The position numbers and the translations under genes are program-made. The notes under the pieces were generated by a model, which worked only from the letters and a program-made list of their open reading frames with translations, did no database searches and was not told the DNA's origin. Below, piece after piece: positions 53,157-63,500 of a stretch of 64,000 bases of DNA. Source of the DNA: Arcobacter aquimarinus (GTDB lineage Bacteria; Campylobacterota; Campylobacteria; Campylobacterales; Arcobacteraceae); contig NZ_CP030944.1 in NCBI RefSeq assembly GCF_013177635.1, positions 310,001 through 374,000 of the forward strand, read 5' to 3'. Every line of letters begins with the position of its first letter. Position 1 is the first letter of the stretch.

Positions 53157-53741
53157 TTAGCTCATTTTTAATAATAATCTTAATCTATCGTATTCTTTAT
53201 TATTATCAAAATCTTGTTTTGTATTTTTAGAACTAGTTTTTATTTCTTGAAGCATATTTGTGATATTGCTAAGTGTAGTATCAAAATTTGAATTTAAATT
53301 TGAATTTGATGGAGATGCTGTATCGTCAGATGCTTTTTTTATCACTTCTCCAATTCTATTTTTTTTAGCTTCTAATATCTCCATCTCTAATTGTTTAAGA
53401 GCAGCTTCAATATCTTTTATACTTATCTCTTTACCTGAATCTTTATCTTCTTTCATTTTTAGAATCTGTTTTAATCTTTCTTCAAATGCTTTTAATTCAC
53501 CAACGGTAAAACCTGTTCTAAGAAGCGAAATAATATCTTCATAAAGACTTTGCGTTGAACTTTTATCTACGATTATATCTTTTTCTTCTGTTTTTTGTGT
53601 TGTAGTTTCATTTGTCGATTTTGTAGATGAAATTAAACTTTCGAAATCATTATTTTTTGTTTTTTCTAGATTCGATGTTTTATTAGAAGTATTGTAATTA
53701 TTATTTGTAAAAGATGTTATTTGCATTTTGGTTTCTTTCAT
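53157..53741 (-). CDS. Low-complexity/helical protein, unknown function
   Basis: A 194-residue protein without recognisable family. Residues 1-60 are rich in N, S, T and K and probably disordered. Residues 65-130 form charged helices (LKAFEERLKQILKMKEDKD, IEAALKQLEMEILEAKKNR). The remainder is again polar. The start is uncertain: ATG 53741 or the ATG five codons later (53726), which has a better purine run upstream. It follows the dynamin-like gene after its terminator and heads the run to the metallopeptidase. A flagellar or type III-export chaperone-like role is possible but not supported by motif. Confidence 0.55.
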   Translation of the reverse strand: MKETKMQITSFTNNNYNTSNKTSNLEKTKNNDFESLISSTKSTNETTTQKTEEKDIIVDKSSTQSLYEDIISLLRTGFTVGELKAFEERLKQILKMKEDKDSGKEISIKDIEAALKQLEMEILEAKKNRIGEVIKKASDDTASPSNSNLNSNFDTTLSNITNMLQEIKTSSKNTKQDFDNNKEYDRLRLLLKMS

Positions 53742-53769
53742 TTATTTTAATATAAAAAATTTTAAGAAA

Positions 53770-53794
53770 AAAAGAGGATTAAATCTCCTCTTTT
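53770..53794 (-). terminator. Intrinsic terminator of the dynamin-like gene pair
   Basis: AAAAGAGGA (53770-53778) and TCCTCTTTT (53786-53794) form a perfect 9-bp stem. The gene's stop (53779-53781) is in the loop. On the minus strand the stem is followed by a run of T. Confidence 0.8.
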
Positions 53795-55803
53795 ATTTTC
53801 TCTAAATCTTTTATTTTTTCTAAATATTGTTCTTTTCTTGAAGTTACAAAATTTATTCTATCTTCATTTATTTCTAAATATTGTTCTTTTGAATATTTTA
53901 CAATTTTAAATAAATAGTTTCTTTTAGACATTAAGAAATCTTCAATTTTTTCAAATCCAAAATTTGCTTTTAGTTTTGCAACAATTTCATCTTCTCTTGG
54001 ATGAGAAACAGAGAATCTTGAAGGCTCTTTTTTATATAACTCTTCTGATTCAAATATTTGTTGCTCAAAATGAGCAATAGTAGCTTGTGTTGTTTGAATA
54101 TAAGAGTAAGATAATGCACCATTAAAATAAGCAAATTTTTTTCTTAAAGCAGAAATGTTTTCTAAAATTGCCGTATGATATGTTTTTAATACATTTTCAT
54201 AAACTTTTGCAGCAAAGTGTCTCGTATTTGAAAACTCTAAATCTGAAGCAATTTCTCTGTGTTTTCTTATAAGTTCATAAGGCTCTTGCCATTTAGCAAC
54301 TTCATTTTTTATGATGTTATATGCATCTCTAAAAGCTTCATCAGAGTTTAGTTCAACATTTTTTAGAAGTTTTATAGATCTTTTAAACATTTTATCTATA
54401 GTTTGGTCATCATAAAATAGAGATTTATAAACTGCATCTGAATCAATCCAGAAAGTTTCATATTGGAATTTTTCGATTTTTTCACCTAAAAAACCTTTTG
54501 ATTCCTCAAATCTAAAAGCTTTTTTCTTTTTGATATTTTTATATGTTTCATGAGCTATTTTTTCCATAATAGACTCTAAAGAATTGTAGATATTAAATAA
54601 TTCTTTTGAGTATTTTTTATGAATATTTTCAAAATGTTCTAAAACAGAATTTTCACAACCTCTTAATACTTCAATAAGTGCGTCATAAATTTTTGTAATA
54701 GTTTCGTACTCTTTGATTAAAATATCACAAATACCTCTTAAATCTTTTTTAATTGCAAACTCTTTTGCCTCTGCTGCTTGTGGTCTTATTGTATTTTGAA
54801 TGAAATCAAGAACTTCTTGAATATTTGATTCTTCTAAAAGTTTTGTATTTGTAGTTGCATCAGCATCTTGAATAGAGTGAATTTTATTTTTATACTCTTT
54901 GAAACTATTTTCAAAAAAATCCAAATCATCAACATTTTTTTCAAGTAAATCTTTTTTGAATTGAGTTACGATTTTTGTATACTCATCTTGGATTAATACA
55001 TCTTTTTGTAAAGCTCTTGATTCAAGTGCCATTCTTGCAGAGATTGGAACAACTTTAGCAAAGAATTTTGAGAATTTTTCACTTACATATTTTGTTGTGG
55101 TTGATACTTGTTCATCAGTTAATTTATCTTTTTGATTTAATACACATAAAGATTTATTTTTAAAGTGTTGCATATACTCTTCTAAAACTTCAGCTTCAGA
55201 TAGTTTTCCTGCATTATCAATAAGTGTAAGCCAGATAATACCTCCAACATCTCTTAATACTTTTTTTGTAGTATCCGTATCACTTTGAGATTGAGAGTTA
55301 AGACCTGGTGTATCAACAAAAGAGATATCTTTTAAAATATCCATAGGAGCATAAAGTGTAAGATATTTTATATCTTTCATTTCATGTTGTCTTTGGTCTG
55401 TAAAATCAGCAATTGATTCAATAGGAGCGAATTCTTGAGCACCTGAATAGTAAGTGATTTTTAGTTTATATTCTTCACCATAGTTTATGAAATTTACTTT
55501 TGAAGTAACTGGTGTAATTCCAGTTGGTAAAATATTTCTTGAAAGAAGGGCATTTAAAAATGTTGATTTACCAGCAGAAAATTGTCCAGTAATAGCAACT
55601 TCCATTGGATATCTAGCACGTCTAATTTGTTTGTTTAAAATACTAATAAGTTGATTTGACGGTAAAAATTTTTCATCAAGTAATTTTACTTGAACCTTTT
55701 TTATATCACCAACTAATCCTTCCTCATAAATAACTTCTTGTATAGTATAAGTATCTTTATATTCGTTTACAAAACTTTTTAGGATATTTAAATTTGCACT
55801 CAT
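53779..55803 (-). CDS. Dynamin-like GTPase, smaller partner
   Basis: A 674-residue bacterial dynamin-like protein. G1 is VAITGQFSAGKSTFLNALLS, G2 includes PTGITPVTSK, G3 is FVDTPGLNS and G4 is LNQKDKLT. Long helical stalk regions follow with a hydrophobic segment (LRKKFAYFNGALSYSYIQTT). C. jejuni carries two adjacent dynamin-like genes (Cj0411/Cj0412) whose products form a heterotetramer that tethers membranes; this gene pair matches that layout. Its ATG overlaps the larger partner's stop in TAATG. It ends at the 53770-53794 terminator. Confidence 0.9.
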   Translation of the reverse strand: MSANLNILKSFVNEYKDTYTIQEVIYEEGLVGDIKKVQVKLLDEKFLPSNQLISILNKQIRRARYPMEVAITGQFSAGKSTFLNALLSRNILPTGITPVTSKVNFINYGEEYKLKITYYSGAQEFAPIESIADFTDQRQHEMKDIKYLTLYAPMDILKDISFVDTPGLNSQSQSDTDTTKKVLRDVGGIIWLTLIDNAGKLSEAEVLEEYMQHFKNKSLCVLNQKDKLTDEQVSTTTKYVSEKFSKFFAKVVPISARMALESRALQKDVLIQDEYTKIVTQFKKDLLEKNVDDLDFFENSFKEYKNKIHSIQDADATTNTKLLEESNIQEVLDFIQNTIRPQAAEAKEFAIKKDLRGICDILIKEYETITKIYDALIEVLRGCENSVLEHFENIHKKYSKELFNIYNSLESIMEKIAHETYKNIKKKKAFRFEESKGFLGEKIEKFQYETFWIDSDAVYKSLFYDDQTIDKMFKRSIKLLKNVELNSDEAFRDAYNIIKNEVAKWQEPYELIRKHREIASDLEFSNTRHFAAKVYENVLKTYHTAILENISALRKKFAYFNGALSYSYIQTTQATIAHFEQQIFESEELYKKEPSRFSVSHPREDEIVAKLKANFGFEKIEDFLMSKRNYLFKIVKYSKEQYLEINEDRINFVTSRKEQYLEKIKDLEKIKEEI

Positions 55804-58154
55804 TAGTATAATCCTTTTATATTTGTTGTAATATTTTCAAGTTTTTTAATATTTTTATGAATATCAATAGATATTTGAGCTCTATTTTTATCTGTTTCTT
55901 CAAATGAATTGATTTGATTTTGTAAAGTTTCTTCATCGCTTTTAAGTTTTTGCTCAAAGGTTTTTAAAGGAGCATTTAAAGTAGTAAAGAATGATTCAAT
56001 CAATAAAGTACTTACTTTTTTTGCTTTTGTTTTAATATCTTCTTCAATAGAAGTGAATTGATTTTTAATTGCTTCTTCTATTTCTCTATCTAGTTCATTT
56101 ATTTTTGACTCTTTTGATTTTGAAACGGCTTCAGTTATTAAAGAGACTAAAACTTCATTATTTGAAGTTAAAAATCCTGATTTAAAATCATCTTGGAAAA
56201 ATCCTCTTGCATCAAAATTCTCATTTTTATGTCCAATTGTAAATCCCATATCATGATATTTTTGTTCACATTGTTCACCAATAGTTTGAGATTTTTTGAT
56301 AAATTTATATCTATAATCTCTAATAACATCAATAATCCCATCTTTTATCGCTGTTTCAACAATAACTTTAATCCTGCTATTTTCAGGTCTTTTTTTAGTT
56401 TTTTCAAAAGAGTATCTAACATCACTTACAACTCTTTGTTTTATAACTGTTTGTAAGTCAATCAATTCACTTTGTAAGAAAGTTTCAAGTGAATCTATAT
56501 AAGATTTTGCATCATTTTTATAATAAGTTATATCTTCACTCATAGCTTGGAAAATTCTAGTATTTACAGCTTTTTTCTTATTAAATTCTTCAAGCTCTTT
56601 TTCTAATTCATCTTTTGATTTTGATAAAAGTTTTAATTCATAATTGTAAAAAGAGTTTTGTTTTTCAATAATTCTTTGAAGTTGAGTTTTAGAAGATTGA
56701 ATTACTAGTTCACCTTTTTGTGAGTTTGAGCCAAATAGAGTCTCCGTAAGATATTTTTCAATCTCTAAAATACCTGTATCTTCAAGTGTAAATCCAGCAT
56801 CTAATGCCTCTTTTGCTCTTCCTGTTCTATGTAACAGTGCCATTCTTCCAGAAATAGGAATGAACTTGATAGTTTTTAAAATATAATCAAGTTGAGAATC
56901 TTTATTTTGAGCACGTAACTGTTTTTCAATTGAGTTTTTTGTATATTTTATAACTTCATCAAGTTGCTCTTTTGTAACTGTATCAGCACGTGTAATTACT
57001 ATCAAAAGTTTTGATATATTTTGATATAAAACAGCATCTATAATAAATTCAACATCTTTTAGGGTAGCACTTTGAGATACATTCATCAGATGTAACATCA
57101 TATCACAAGCAGATATGTACTCTTTTGTAATCTCTTCTCTTTGAATAACAGGGTCATCAAGTCCTGGAGTATCAACTATTTCAATTCCATCACTTAAAAA
57201 ATCAAGTTTAGAACCTAATTCTACATATTTCACTAAGTTACATTTTTTACCACTTGCTTCTGCTGAGGTATATGAAGATAAATCTTTTATATCAATTTCA
57301 TCAAATCTAGAAGTAGGTCTTATATAATTTTTTAGATTCTCTCCAAATATTTTATTTGTTTCATTTACGAACTCTTTCATAGATTCAAGTTGTTCAGCTG
57401 ATTTTTTTATTCTATCCCACTCTTGAGTATTCCAATAATATACTTTTGCTGTATCTGTAGTATTGTGTTTTACTATTGTTAGGTTTGCAGTTTCAGGAAC
57501 TACGGCACTTCCAAGAATTTCTTTTCCCATAAGTGCATTTAGCATTGTAGATTTACCTGCGTTCATAACACCTGTAATTCCTATTGAGAATTTTTGGTTA
57601 TTTAAGTAATTTTTACAAGATTCAATCTCATTTAAAATTTCTTGATTAGAAATATCAGCTTTTAAATCCTCAATTATATCTTCAAGAGTAGCTTTTAAAT
57701 CTTTAAATGAAGATTTGTTTTCTTCATCAATTTCTTCATGTAAAGTTATCGTATTTTCTTCAATGATATCAAGTTCTTTATAATCAAATAAAGATATAAG
57801 TTTATTGAAATTCTCATTATTTATTATGTTTTCAGTTTTTAAATATTCAAAAGATGAATGAATAATAGATATATTTTGTTTTGTTTTATTTTGTAAAATA
57901 GTTTCTATAATATTATGTTGTAAATGATTTAATTCATTTAAATTAGAAGGACTTTTCACTTTTAATTGTTGGCATAAAGTTTTAAAAGAGGTAAGTGGTA
58001 AATATTTATCAAAATTTTTTCTTGTAGCACTTATAATCAAAGCAAAAATAGTAAAAGTTTCATCATTAATAATAGCATCGATTGGTTCTACATCCAAATT
58101 TTGTTCAAAAGTTATACCATGATACAGTAAGAAATAGTCATTTGCTAAACTCAT
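55803..58154 (-). CDS. Dynamin-like GTPase, larger partner
   Basis: A 783-residue protein from the ATG at 58152-58154; a TTG five codons earlier (58169) is the alternative. A roughly 170-residue helical region precedes the GTPase domain, with G1 GVMNAGKSTMLNALMG, G3 EIVDTPGLDDP and G4 VITRADTV. Stalk helices follow, including a segment with C-terminal coiled coil (FEQKLKSDEETLQNQINSFE). It is the first gene of the pair; the smaller gene overlaps its stop by one base. A strong hairpin from the frd side ends just upstream. Confidence 0.9.
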   Translation of the reverse strand: MSLANDYFLLYHGITFEQNLDVEPIDAIINDETFTIFALIISATRKNFDKYLPLTSFKTLCQQLKVKSPSNLNELNHLQHNIIETILQNKTKQNISIIHSSFEYLKTENIINNENFNKLISLFDYKELDIIEENTITLHEEIDEENKSSFKDLKATLEDIIEDLKADISNQEILNEIESCKNYLNNQKFSIGITGVMNAGKSTMLNALMGKEILGSAVVPETANLTIVKHNTTDTAKVYYWNTQEWDRIKKSAEQLESMKEFVNETNKIFGENLKNYIRPTSRFDEIDIKDLSSYTSAEASGKKCNLVKYVELGSKLDFLSDGIEIVDTPGLDDPVIQREEITKEYISACDMMLHLMNVSQSATLKDVEFIIDAVLYQNISKLLIVITRADTVTKEQLDEVIKYTKNSIEKQLRAQNKDSQLDYILKTIKFIPISGRMALLHRTGRAKEALDAGFTLEDTGILEIEKYLTETLFGSNSQKGELVIQSSKTQLQRIIEKQNSFYNYELKLLSKSKDELEKELEEFNKKKAVNTRIFQAMSEDITYYKNDAKSYIDSLETFLQSELIDLQTVIKQRVVSDVRYSFEKTKKRPENSRIKVIVETAIKDGIIDVIRDYRYKFIKKSQTIGEQCEQKYHDMGFTIGHKNENFDARGFFQDDFKSGFLTSNNEVLVSLITEAVSKSKESKINELDREIEEAIKNQFTSIEEDIKTKAKKVSTLLIESFFTTLNAPLKTFEQKLKSDEETLQNQINSFEETDKNRAQISIDIHKNIKKLENITTNIKGLY

Positions 58155-58168
58155 TTTTAAAACCCCCA

Positions 58169-58248
58169 AAAATATAAAAAGTTAAATATCACTAATGATA
58201 TTTAACTTTTTATATTTTCTTAGTTACGAAGGAGATTTTCCTTCGTAA
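58169..58248 (-). terminator. Double hairpin after frdB
   Basis: The first stem after the frdB stop pairs 58224-58233 with 58239-58248 (TTACGAAGGA/TCCTTCGTAA, perfect 10 bp). The second pairs 58169-58191 with 58196-58218, a perfect 23-bp stem with loop CTAA, ending in a T-rich arm. Together they fill the gap between frdB and the dynamin-like gene. Confidence 0.7.
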
Positions 58249-58251
58249 TTT

Positions 58252-58983
58252 TTATCTAAGTGCTACTAATTTTCTTCTTAAGTAAGCAATTTTGTTTTGT
58301 AATGGTAAATGTTTTGGACAATGGTCTTCACACGCCATTAAAGACATACAACCAAAAATTCCATCATCATCACCAATCAATTCATAGAAATCTTCCGCAG
58401 TTCTTTTATCATGTGGATCAACTTCAAATCTTGCAACTCTATTTAATCCAACAGGACCAACAAAGTTTGGTCTCATAAGTGCTGTTCCACAAGAAGCAAC
58501 ACAAATACCACACTCAATACATCTATCTAATTCAAAAGTTTGATCAGCTACATCTGGATCAACTCTTTCTTCCATTTTTGTAATATCAATTTCTTCATTT
58601 GTATGAATCCAAGATTCAACTCTTTTAGACATTGCATCCATCCATTTACCAGTATTAACTGATAAATCTTTGATTAATTCAAATGCAGGCATAGGCATTA
58701 ATTGTAATTTACCTGTTGGGTAATTTGCAATTAATGTTCTACAAGCAAGAGTTGGTTTACCATTTACAACCATACCACAAGAACCACAAATTCCAGCTCT
58801 ACAAACAAAGTCAAAAGATAAATCCGCATCCATAGTTTCTCTAATTTTCATTAAAGCAATGAAAAGAGTCATTCCTGGAGTCTCTTCTAATTTATATTCA
58901 ACAAAGTGAGGTTTTGAAACCTTACTTCTTGGATTGAATTTAAGAACTGATATAGTTATTTCTCTACCTTTTTGAGTACTCAT
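58252..58983 (-). CDS. frdB: Fumarate reductase iron-sulfur subunit
   Basis: It carries electrons from the cytochrome b subunit to the flavin. The 243 residues have the [2Fe-2S] cysteines C61, C66, C69 and C81 ([10 protein letters not shown] ... LAC). The [4Fe-4S] and [3Fe-4S] ligands are in [11 protein letters not shown] and [12 protein letters not shown]. Its ATG overlaps the frdA stop (TAATG). It is the last gene of frdCAB and is followed by two hairpins. Confidence 0.95.
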   Translation of the reverse strand: MSTQKGREITISVLKFNPRSKVSKPHFVEYKLEETPGMTLFIALMKIRETMDADLSFDFVCRAGICGSCGMVVNGKPTLACRTLIANYPTGKLQLMPMPAFELIKDLSVNTGKWMDAMSKRVESWIHTNEEIDITKMEERVDPDVADQTFELDRCIECGICVASCGTALMRPNFVGPVGLNRVARFEVDPHDKRTAEDFYELIGDDDGIFGCMSLMACEDHCPKHLPLQNKIAYLRRKLVALR

Positions 58984-60968
58984 TATAAATCTCCTGCTCT
59001 TTCGTTTTTCTCTCTATAGTTCATTGGTAAATCAAATGGCATTAAGGCATGTTGAATTTCATGTCTATCTTTACCTTCTGCTTGCATTTTTTCTGTCACT
59101 TCATCAACAACAGCTTGTCTTTTTTCTGAATCTGGATGCTCGATAATCATACCTTTTGCTCCATATCCTCTAAATGCAGGAGGTAATTCCATAGTCATAA
59201 TATCTAATGGCTCATAAGTTATTGTTGGAATAGTTTGGTTTTCATCTGGCCATGAAGTTAATGTTCTATTTAACCAGTTTGCATCATCTCTTTTTAAGAA
59301 GTCTTCTCTATAGTGAGCACCTCTAGATTCTGTTCTTTCTAATGCACCTTTAGCAACACAAAGAGCAATTTTTAACATTTTTGGAACTCTATATGCTTCT
59401 TCAAGTTCTGGATTTCCAGCTCTCTCTTTAGATTTAACTGTGATTTGTTTTGTTTTTTTCAATAAATCTTCTAATTCATCAACAGCTGCTTTTAAATTTA
59501 CACCGTCTCTAAAGATACCTACTTTTTCATCCATTAAGTTTTGCATTCTATTTTTAATTTTGAAGATATCTTCATTTCCATTATAAGCTAAGATCTCATT
59601 TAAATAAGCATCTTGTTTATCTAGGAATTTTTGAACTGTTGAAGTTGGAATAGTTACGTCATTTGCTAAACAATAATCAGCAAAATAGTTACCAATAATC
59701 ATACCTGCAACAACAGTTTCAGAAACAGAGTTCCCTCCAAGTCTATTAAATCCATGCATATCCCAACAAGCAGCTTCACCACAAGCAAATAAACCATTTA
59801 AATTTTGTGATTCACCAGTTGGTTTAGTTCTAATTCCACCCATAGAATAGTGTTGCATTGGAAGAACTGGTGCCCATCCTTTTTTACCTTCATCAGCTGG
59901 ATCGATACCGTTGAAAATCATACAAATTTCTTGAACGTCTCTTAAGTTTCTTTCAATATGCTCTCTACCTAAAATAGAAATATCTAACCATACGTGGTAT
60001 CCATAAGGAGAAGGAACACCTTTACCATTTCTAATATGTTCAATCATTCTTCTTGAAACAACGTCTCTTGAAGCAAGTTCTTTTTTCTCTGGCTCATAAT
60101 CTGGCATAAATCTGTGACCATCAACGTCTCTTAAGATTCCTCCATCTCCTCTACAACCTTCAGTTAATAAAATACCTGATGGTACGATTGGTGTTGGGTG
60201 AAATTGAACAGCTTCCATATTTCCTAAAGTTGCAATTCCAGTCTCAAGTGCAATAGCAGCACCTGTACCTTCACAAATTACAGCATTTGTAGTTTGTTTA
60301 AATACTCTTCCATATCCACCAGTTGCAATACATGTACCTTTTGCAACATAAGCTTCTAATTCACCTGTAATTAAATCTCTTACAACTGCTCCATAACATC
60401 TTCCATTTTCATGAATTAAAGATAATGCTTCTTTTCTATCTCTAATATCAACATTATGTTTTAAAGCTTCATTAGCAACACCAAATAACATAGTATGTCC
60501 TGTTGCATCAGCTGTATAACAAGTTCTCCATTTTTTAGTTCCACCAAAATCTCTTGATGTGATTAATCCATGTCTATCTTGTTCTTCTGTAATAGTTGTT
60601 TTTTTAGCATTAATAACAGCTTCTCTTGTTCCAGCTTTAACTCTAGACCAAGGAACCCCCCAAGATGCTAATTCTCTAATGGCTTTTGGAGCAGTGTGTA
60701 CGAACATTCTTGCAACAACTTGATCACATCCCCAGTCTGAACCTTTTACAGTATCAGCAAAGTGTAAATCTTCATTATCACCATCAGACATTTTAGAGTT
60801 ACCTAAAGATGCTTGCATACCACCTTGAGCCGCAGCAGAGTGAGATCTTTTAACTGGAACTAAAGATAAAACAGTTGTACTTAAACCTTTCTTTTGTGCA
60901 GCAACAGCAGCTCTTAAACCTGCTAATCCTCCACCAATAACTAATGCATCACAGTAATTAATTTTCAT
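58983..60968 (-). CDS. frdA: Fumarate reductase flavoprotein subunit
   Basis: The catalytic subunit that reduces fumarate to succinate (or the reverse). The 661 residues are close to Wolinella FrdA (656). The FAD dinucleotide motif is [17 protein letters not shown], and covalent FAD binds H43 in [13 protein letters not shown]. Other signatures are the capping region [29 protein letters not shown], and [20 protein letters not shown]. Its ATG shares one base with the frdC stop. Confidence 0.97.
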   Translation of the reverse strand: MKINYCDALVIGGGLAGLRAAVAAQKKGLSTTVLSLVPVKRSHSAAAQGGMQASLGNSKMSDGDNEDLHFADTVKGSDWGCDQVVARMFVHTAPKAIRELASWGVPWSRVKAGTREAVINAKKTTITEEQDRHGLITSRDFGGTKKWRTCYTADATGHTMLFGVANEALKHNVDIRDRKEALSLIHENGRCYGAVVRDLITGELEAYVAKGTCIATGGYGRVFKQTTNAVICEGTGAAIALETGIATLGNMEAVQFHPTPIVPSGILLTEGCRGDGGILRDVDGHRFMPDYEPEKKELASRDVVSRRMIEHIRNGKGVPSPYGYHVWLDISILGREHIERNLRDVQEICMIFNGIDPADEGKKGWAPVLPMQHYSMGGIRTKPTGESQNLNGLFACGEAACWDMHGFNRLGGNSVSETVVAGMIIGNYFADYCLANDVTIPTSTVQKFLDKQDAYLNEILAYNGNEDIFKIKNRMQNLMDEKVGIFRDGVNLKAAVDELEDLLKKTKQITVKSKERAGNPELEEAYRVPKMLKIALCVAKGALERTESRGAHYREDFLKRDDANWLNRTLTSWPDENQTIPTITYEPLDIMTMELPPAFRGYGAKGMIIEHPDSEKRQAVVDEVTEKMQAEGKDRHEIQHALMPFDLPMNYREKNERAGDL

Positions 60969-61768
60969 TATGCAATTCCTCCAACACTTTTATTTGTAAT
61001 ATTAAATTCCATTACTTTTGCAGTTGGAGTATATTTTTGACCAACCGTTCCATTTTTAGCATTTTCCATACCGATTTTCATGTAAGCTGCTAATGAAGCA
61101 AAACCTAATACTAAGAAAAATACTGTTAAAGCCCATTTAACTTTTTTAAGTGCAATTCTTGTTGCTTTAGGATTTTCACCATCAAACCATCCCCATTTTA
61201 CACATAATCTATATAAACCAATTGTTCCATGGAATTCAACTGCTAATAATAAAAGAATATATAAAGGCCACATCCACTCAGACCAAATTCTATCAGCACT
61301 TTCATAAGGACCAATATCAGCTGAATTAGTCATAATAATATATAAGTGAACAGAACCCAAGAAGAACATAGCAAAACCTGTAAATGCTTGGATAAACCAA
61401 AGTTTTGTATCATCATGATTCATACTTTTTGCATGAGCTTTCATTACTTGATATTGTTTAAAATTACCAGGTAATTTTCTCATACCAAGTGCAGCATGAA
61501 CTATAAAAACTACGAAAATTACAGCAGCAGCAATTGTAACTAAGATAGGATTTCCACCTTCAAAAATAAAACTTCCTTCTAAAAGTTTTGTTACAGTGTA
61601 CATAAAATCTTTAGATACTAATATTGATGCTACCAACAACATATGTGCCCACATAAATAAAGCTAAGAAACCACCAGTAAAACTTTGCATATAGTCAAGT
61701 TTTGCAGGTAATCTACTTTTCTTTCCTTCAACTGTTTTCCCCAAATAACCTTCTATTAGGTCACTCAT
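60968..61768 (-). CDS. frdC: Fumarate reductase diheme cytochrome b subunit
   Basis: The membrane anchor of the epsilon-type quinol:fumarate reductase (266 residues). Five transmembrane helices are visible. The four heme-ligating histidines of Wolinella FrdC (44, 93, 143, 182) correspond to H42, H91, H141 and H180 here, each shifted by two. The quinol-site glutamate E66 corresponds to E64, and the E-pathway glutamate E180 to E178. So menaquinol oxidation and the compensating proton pathway should both be kept. The Shine-Dalgarno AAAGGA is upstream. It is the first gene of the operon. Confidence 0.95.
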   Translation of the reverse strand: MSDLIEGYLGKTVEGKKSRLPAKLDYMQSFTGGFLALFMWAHMLLVASILVSKDFMYTVTKLLEGSFIFEGGNPILVTIAAAVIFVVFIVHAALGMRKLPGNFKQYQVMKAHAKSMNHDDTKLWFIQAFTGFAMFFLGSVHLYIIMTNSADIGPYESADRIWSEWMWPLYILLLLAVEFHGTIGLYRLCVKWGWFDGENPKATRIALKKVKWALTVFFLVLGFASLAAYMKIGMENAKNGTVGQKYTPTAKVMEFNITNKSVGGIA

Positions 61769-61801
61769 TTGCTATCCTTTCTGCGATTTAGATTTTTTTG
61801 A

Positions 61802-61820
61802 ATAATAGCAAAATAATAGC
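61802..61820 (-). promoter_or_regulatory. frd operon promoter candidate
   Basis: On the minus strand TGCTATTAT (61802-61810) is an extended -10 element, with a second GCTATTATT copy 11 bases further upstream. It is 34 bases before the frdC start. No -35 box is evident, which is usual in this phylum. Confidence 0.45.
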
Positions 61821-61884
61821 TTAAATCTGCTTCAACGATGTTTATAATTTGAGAAATTTTTTAACAAAAGAGAATGTAAATAAG

Positions 61885-61918
61885 TAGAAGAAAGCCTAAT
61901 AAATGGTACTTTCTTCTA
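61885..61918. repeat. 10-bp inverted repeat between nuo and frd
   Basis: TAGAAGAAAG (61885-61894) and CTTTCTTCTA (61909-61918) pair perfectly around a 14-base loop. It is 62 bases past the nuoN stop and about 65 bases upstream of the frd -10, so it may be a second terminator or an operator. Confidence 0.4.
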
Positions 61919-61949
61919 TGAAGTGGAGATTTAAAAGTTATATTTATTA

Positions 61950-61968
61950 TAAGTAACCATGTTACTTA
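61950..61968 (-). terminator. Hairpin after nuoN
   Basis: TAAGTAAC (61950-61957) and GTTACTTA (61961-61968) form a perfect 8-bp stem with loop CAT, 11 bases after the nuoN stop. No T run follows, so it may be a weak terminator or 3'-end hairpin of the nuo transcript. Confidence 0.5.
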
Positions 61969-61979
61969 ATAACACAGTC

Positions 61980-63500
61980 TTATTTTATAAACAAAGATTG
62001 AACGGCCATTTGTGTTAAATTGATTATTGTATCTATGTTCATAACAGGAATAAAAAATACAATAGCTGAACCAATACCACCTAAAACTGTTAAAATTGCA
62101 ACAAATGCAATAGCATAAGTTGAAACTCTTCTATCATTAAATTCTATAGAAATAGCTTCCTCTTTTGCCGAATAAAAATACATAACAGCAATCAATTTAA
62201 AATAATAATATACAGAAATTATAGTAGCTACAATAGCAACTATTGTAAGAGCTGTATATCCAGCATTTATAGCTTCTGTGAATACATAAAATTTACCTAT
62301 AAATCCTATCGTTGATGGAATCCCAGCAAGTGAGAATAAAAATATCGTCATCATAGCTGCTAAAAAAGGTCTCTCTTTTGCTAAACCTTTAAAATCATCA
62401 TATGTAATTTTTATATTTGTATCAGAAATAATATGTGAAGCTAATCCAAATGCTCCTAAAGCTGATAATAAATAAGCTATTAAATAAAACATTATTGCGT
62501 AAGCTGAATCAATATTTAACAGTTCACCATCTTTATAACTTAAAGCAATAAAAGCTAATAGTAAGTAACCTGTGTGAACTATTGATGAAGCAGCTAACAT
62601 TCTTTTTACAATTTGTTGAGTAATTGCTAGCCATGTTCCAAAGATTAGAGTAAAGATTATAATTATAGAGATAATTTCATCCCAAAAATCAATTATAGGA
62701 TAGATATAATCTAAAATTGCTCTTAAGAAAAATGAGAAAATAGCAATTTTAAATGTTGAAGCCATATAAGCTGTGATAATCATAGGGGAACCTCTATAAA
62801 TATCAAGTACCCAAGATTGGAAAGGGAAAGCTGCAATTTTAAATAAGAATGTAAATAAAATTAGAGTTAATCCAATATATACTAAAGCCATATTTTCTTC
62901 ATTTGCATTAATTATAAAAGATGAAATAGCTGCTAAATTTGTACTTCCTGTTGCTCCATAAACTAAAACAACTCCTAGAAGATAAAATGCACCAATAAAT
63001 GAACCTAAAACTAAATATTTAAAAATTGCTTCAACTCTTTTTGAATCTTCTGTATTGTATCCAACCATAATATACACAGAAAAAGATGCTATTTCTAAAG
63101 CAATATAAGCAGTTACTAACTCATTTGAATGAGCTAAAATCATCATTCCAAATAAAGCAAATAATAAAATACTAAAAAATTCACCTTTAAAATACTCTCT
63201 ATGTTGGAAGTAATGCTCACCAATTAGTAAAGTTAATAACGTTCCAGCAATTAATAAAATATTAAAAAAGTTTGAATATGTATCAAAAGTTAATACATTA
63301 TTTAAAAAATGAGGAAAAGGTTGAATAGAATATAAACTGTTTATGCTAATTAATGAAAATACTAATGCAATAATAAGAAAAATTGAAGAAACAACAATAA
63401 AGTTTTTTACATTAAATCTTTCATACATACTCATAAACATAAGTACAAGTGCTCCAATTAAAATTGATAGGGCAGGTATTAAGTAAAAAAATTGACTCAT
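61980..63500 (-). CDS. nuoN: NADH-quinone oxidoreductase subunit N
   Basis: An antiporter-like membrane subunit of complex I. The 506 residues and about 14 helices are typical. Seen: the charged helix pair [20 protein letters not shown] and [17 protein letters not shown] with the channel glutamate and lysine, [20 protein letters not shown] and [20 protein letters not shown]. The ATG overlaps the nuoM stop by 4 bases (ATGA). It is the last gene of the nuo operon here. In many Campylobacterota complex I accepts electrons from a carrier other than NADH; the relevant subunits lie outside the window. Confidence 0.95.
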   Translation of the reverse strand: MSQFFYLIPALSILIGALVLMFMSMYERFNVKNFIVVSSIFLIIALVFSLISINSLYSIQPFPHFLNNVLTFDTYSNFFNILLIAGTLLTLLIGEHYFQHREYFKGEFFSILLFALFGMMILAHSNELVTAYIALEIASFSVYIMVGYNTEDSKRVEAIFKYLVLGSFIGAFYLLGVVLVYGATGSTNLAAISSFIINANEENMALVYIGLTLILFTFLFKIAAFPFQSWVLDIYRGSPMIITAYMASTFKIAIFSFFLRAILDYIYPIIDFWDEIISIIIIFTLIFGTWLAITQQIVKRMLAASSIVHTGYLLLAFIALSYKDGELLNIDSAYAIMFYLIAYLLSALGAFGLASHIISDTNIKITYDDFKGLAKERPFLAAMMTIFLFSLAGIPSTIGFIGKFYVFTEAINAGYTALTIVAIVATIISVYYYFKLIAVMYFYSAKEEAISIEFNDRRVSTYAIAFVAILTVLGGIGSAIVFFIPVMNIDTIINLTQMAVQSLFIK

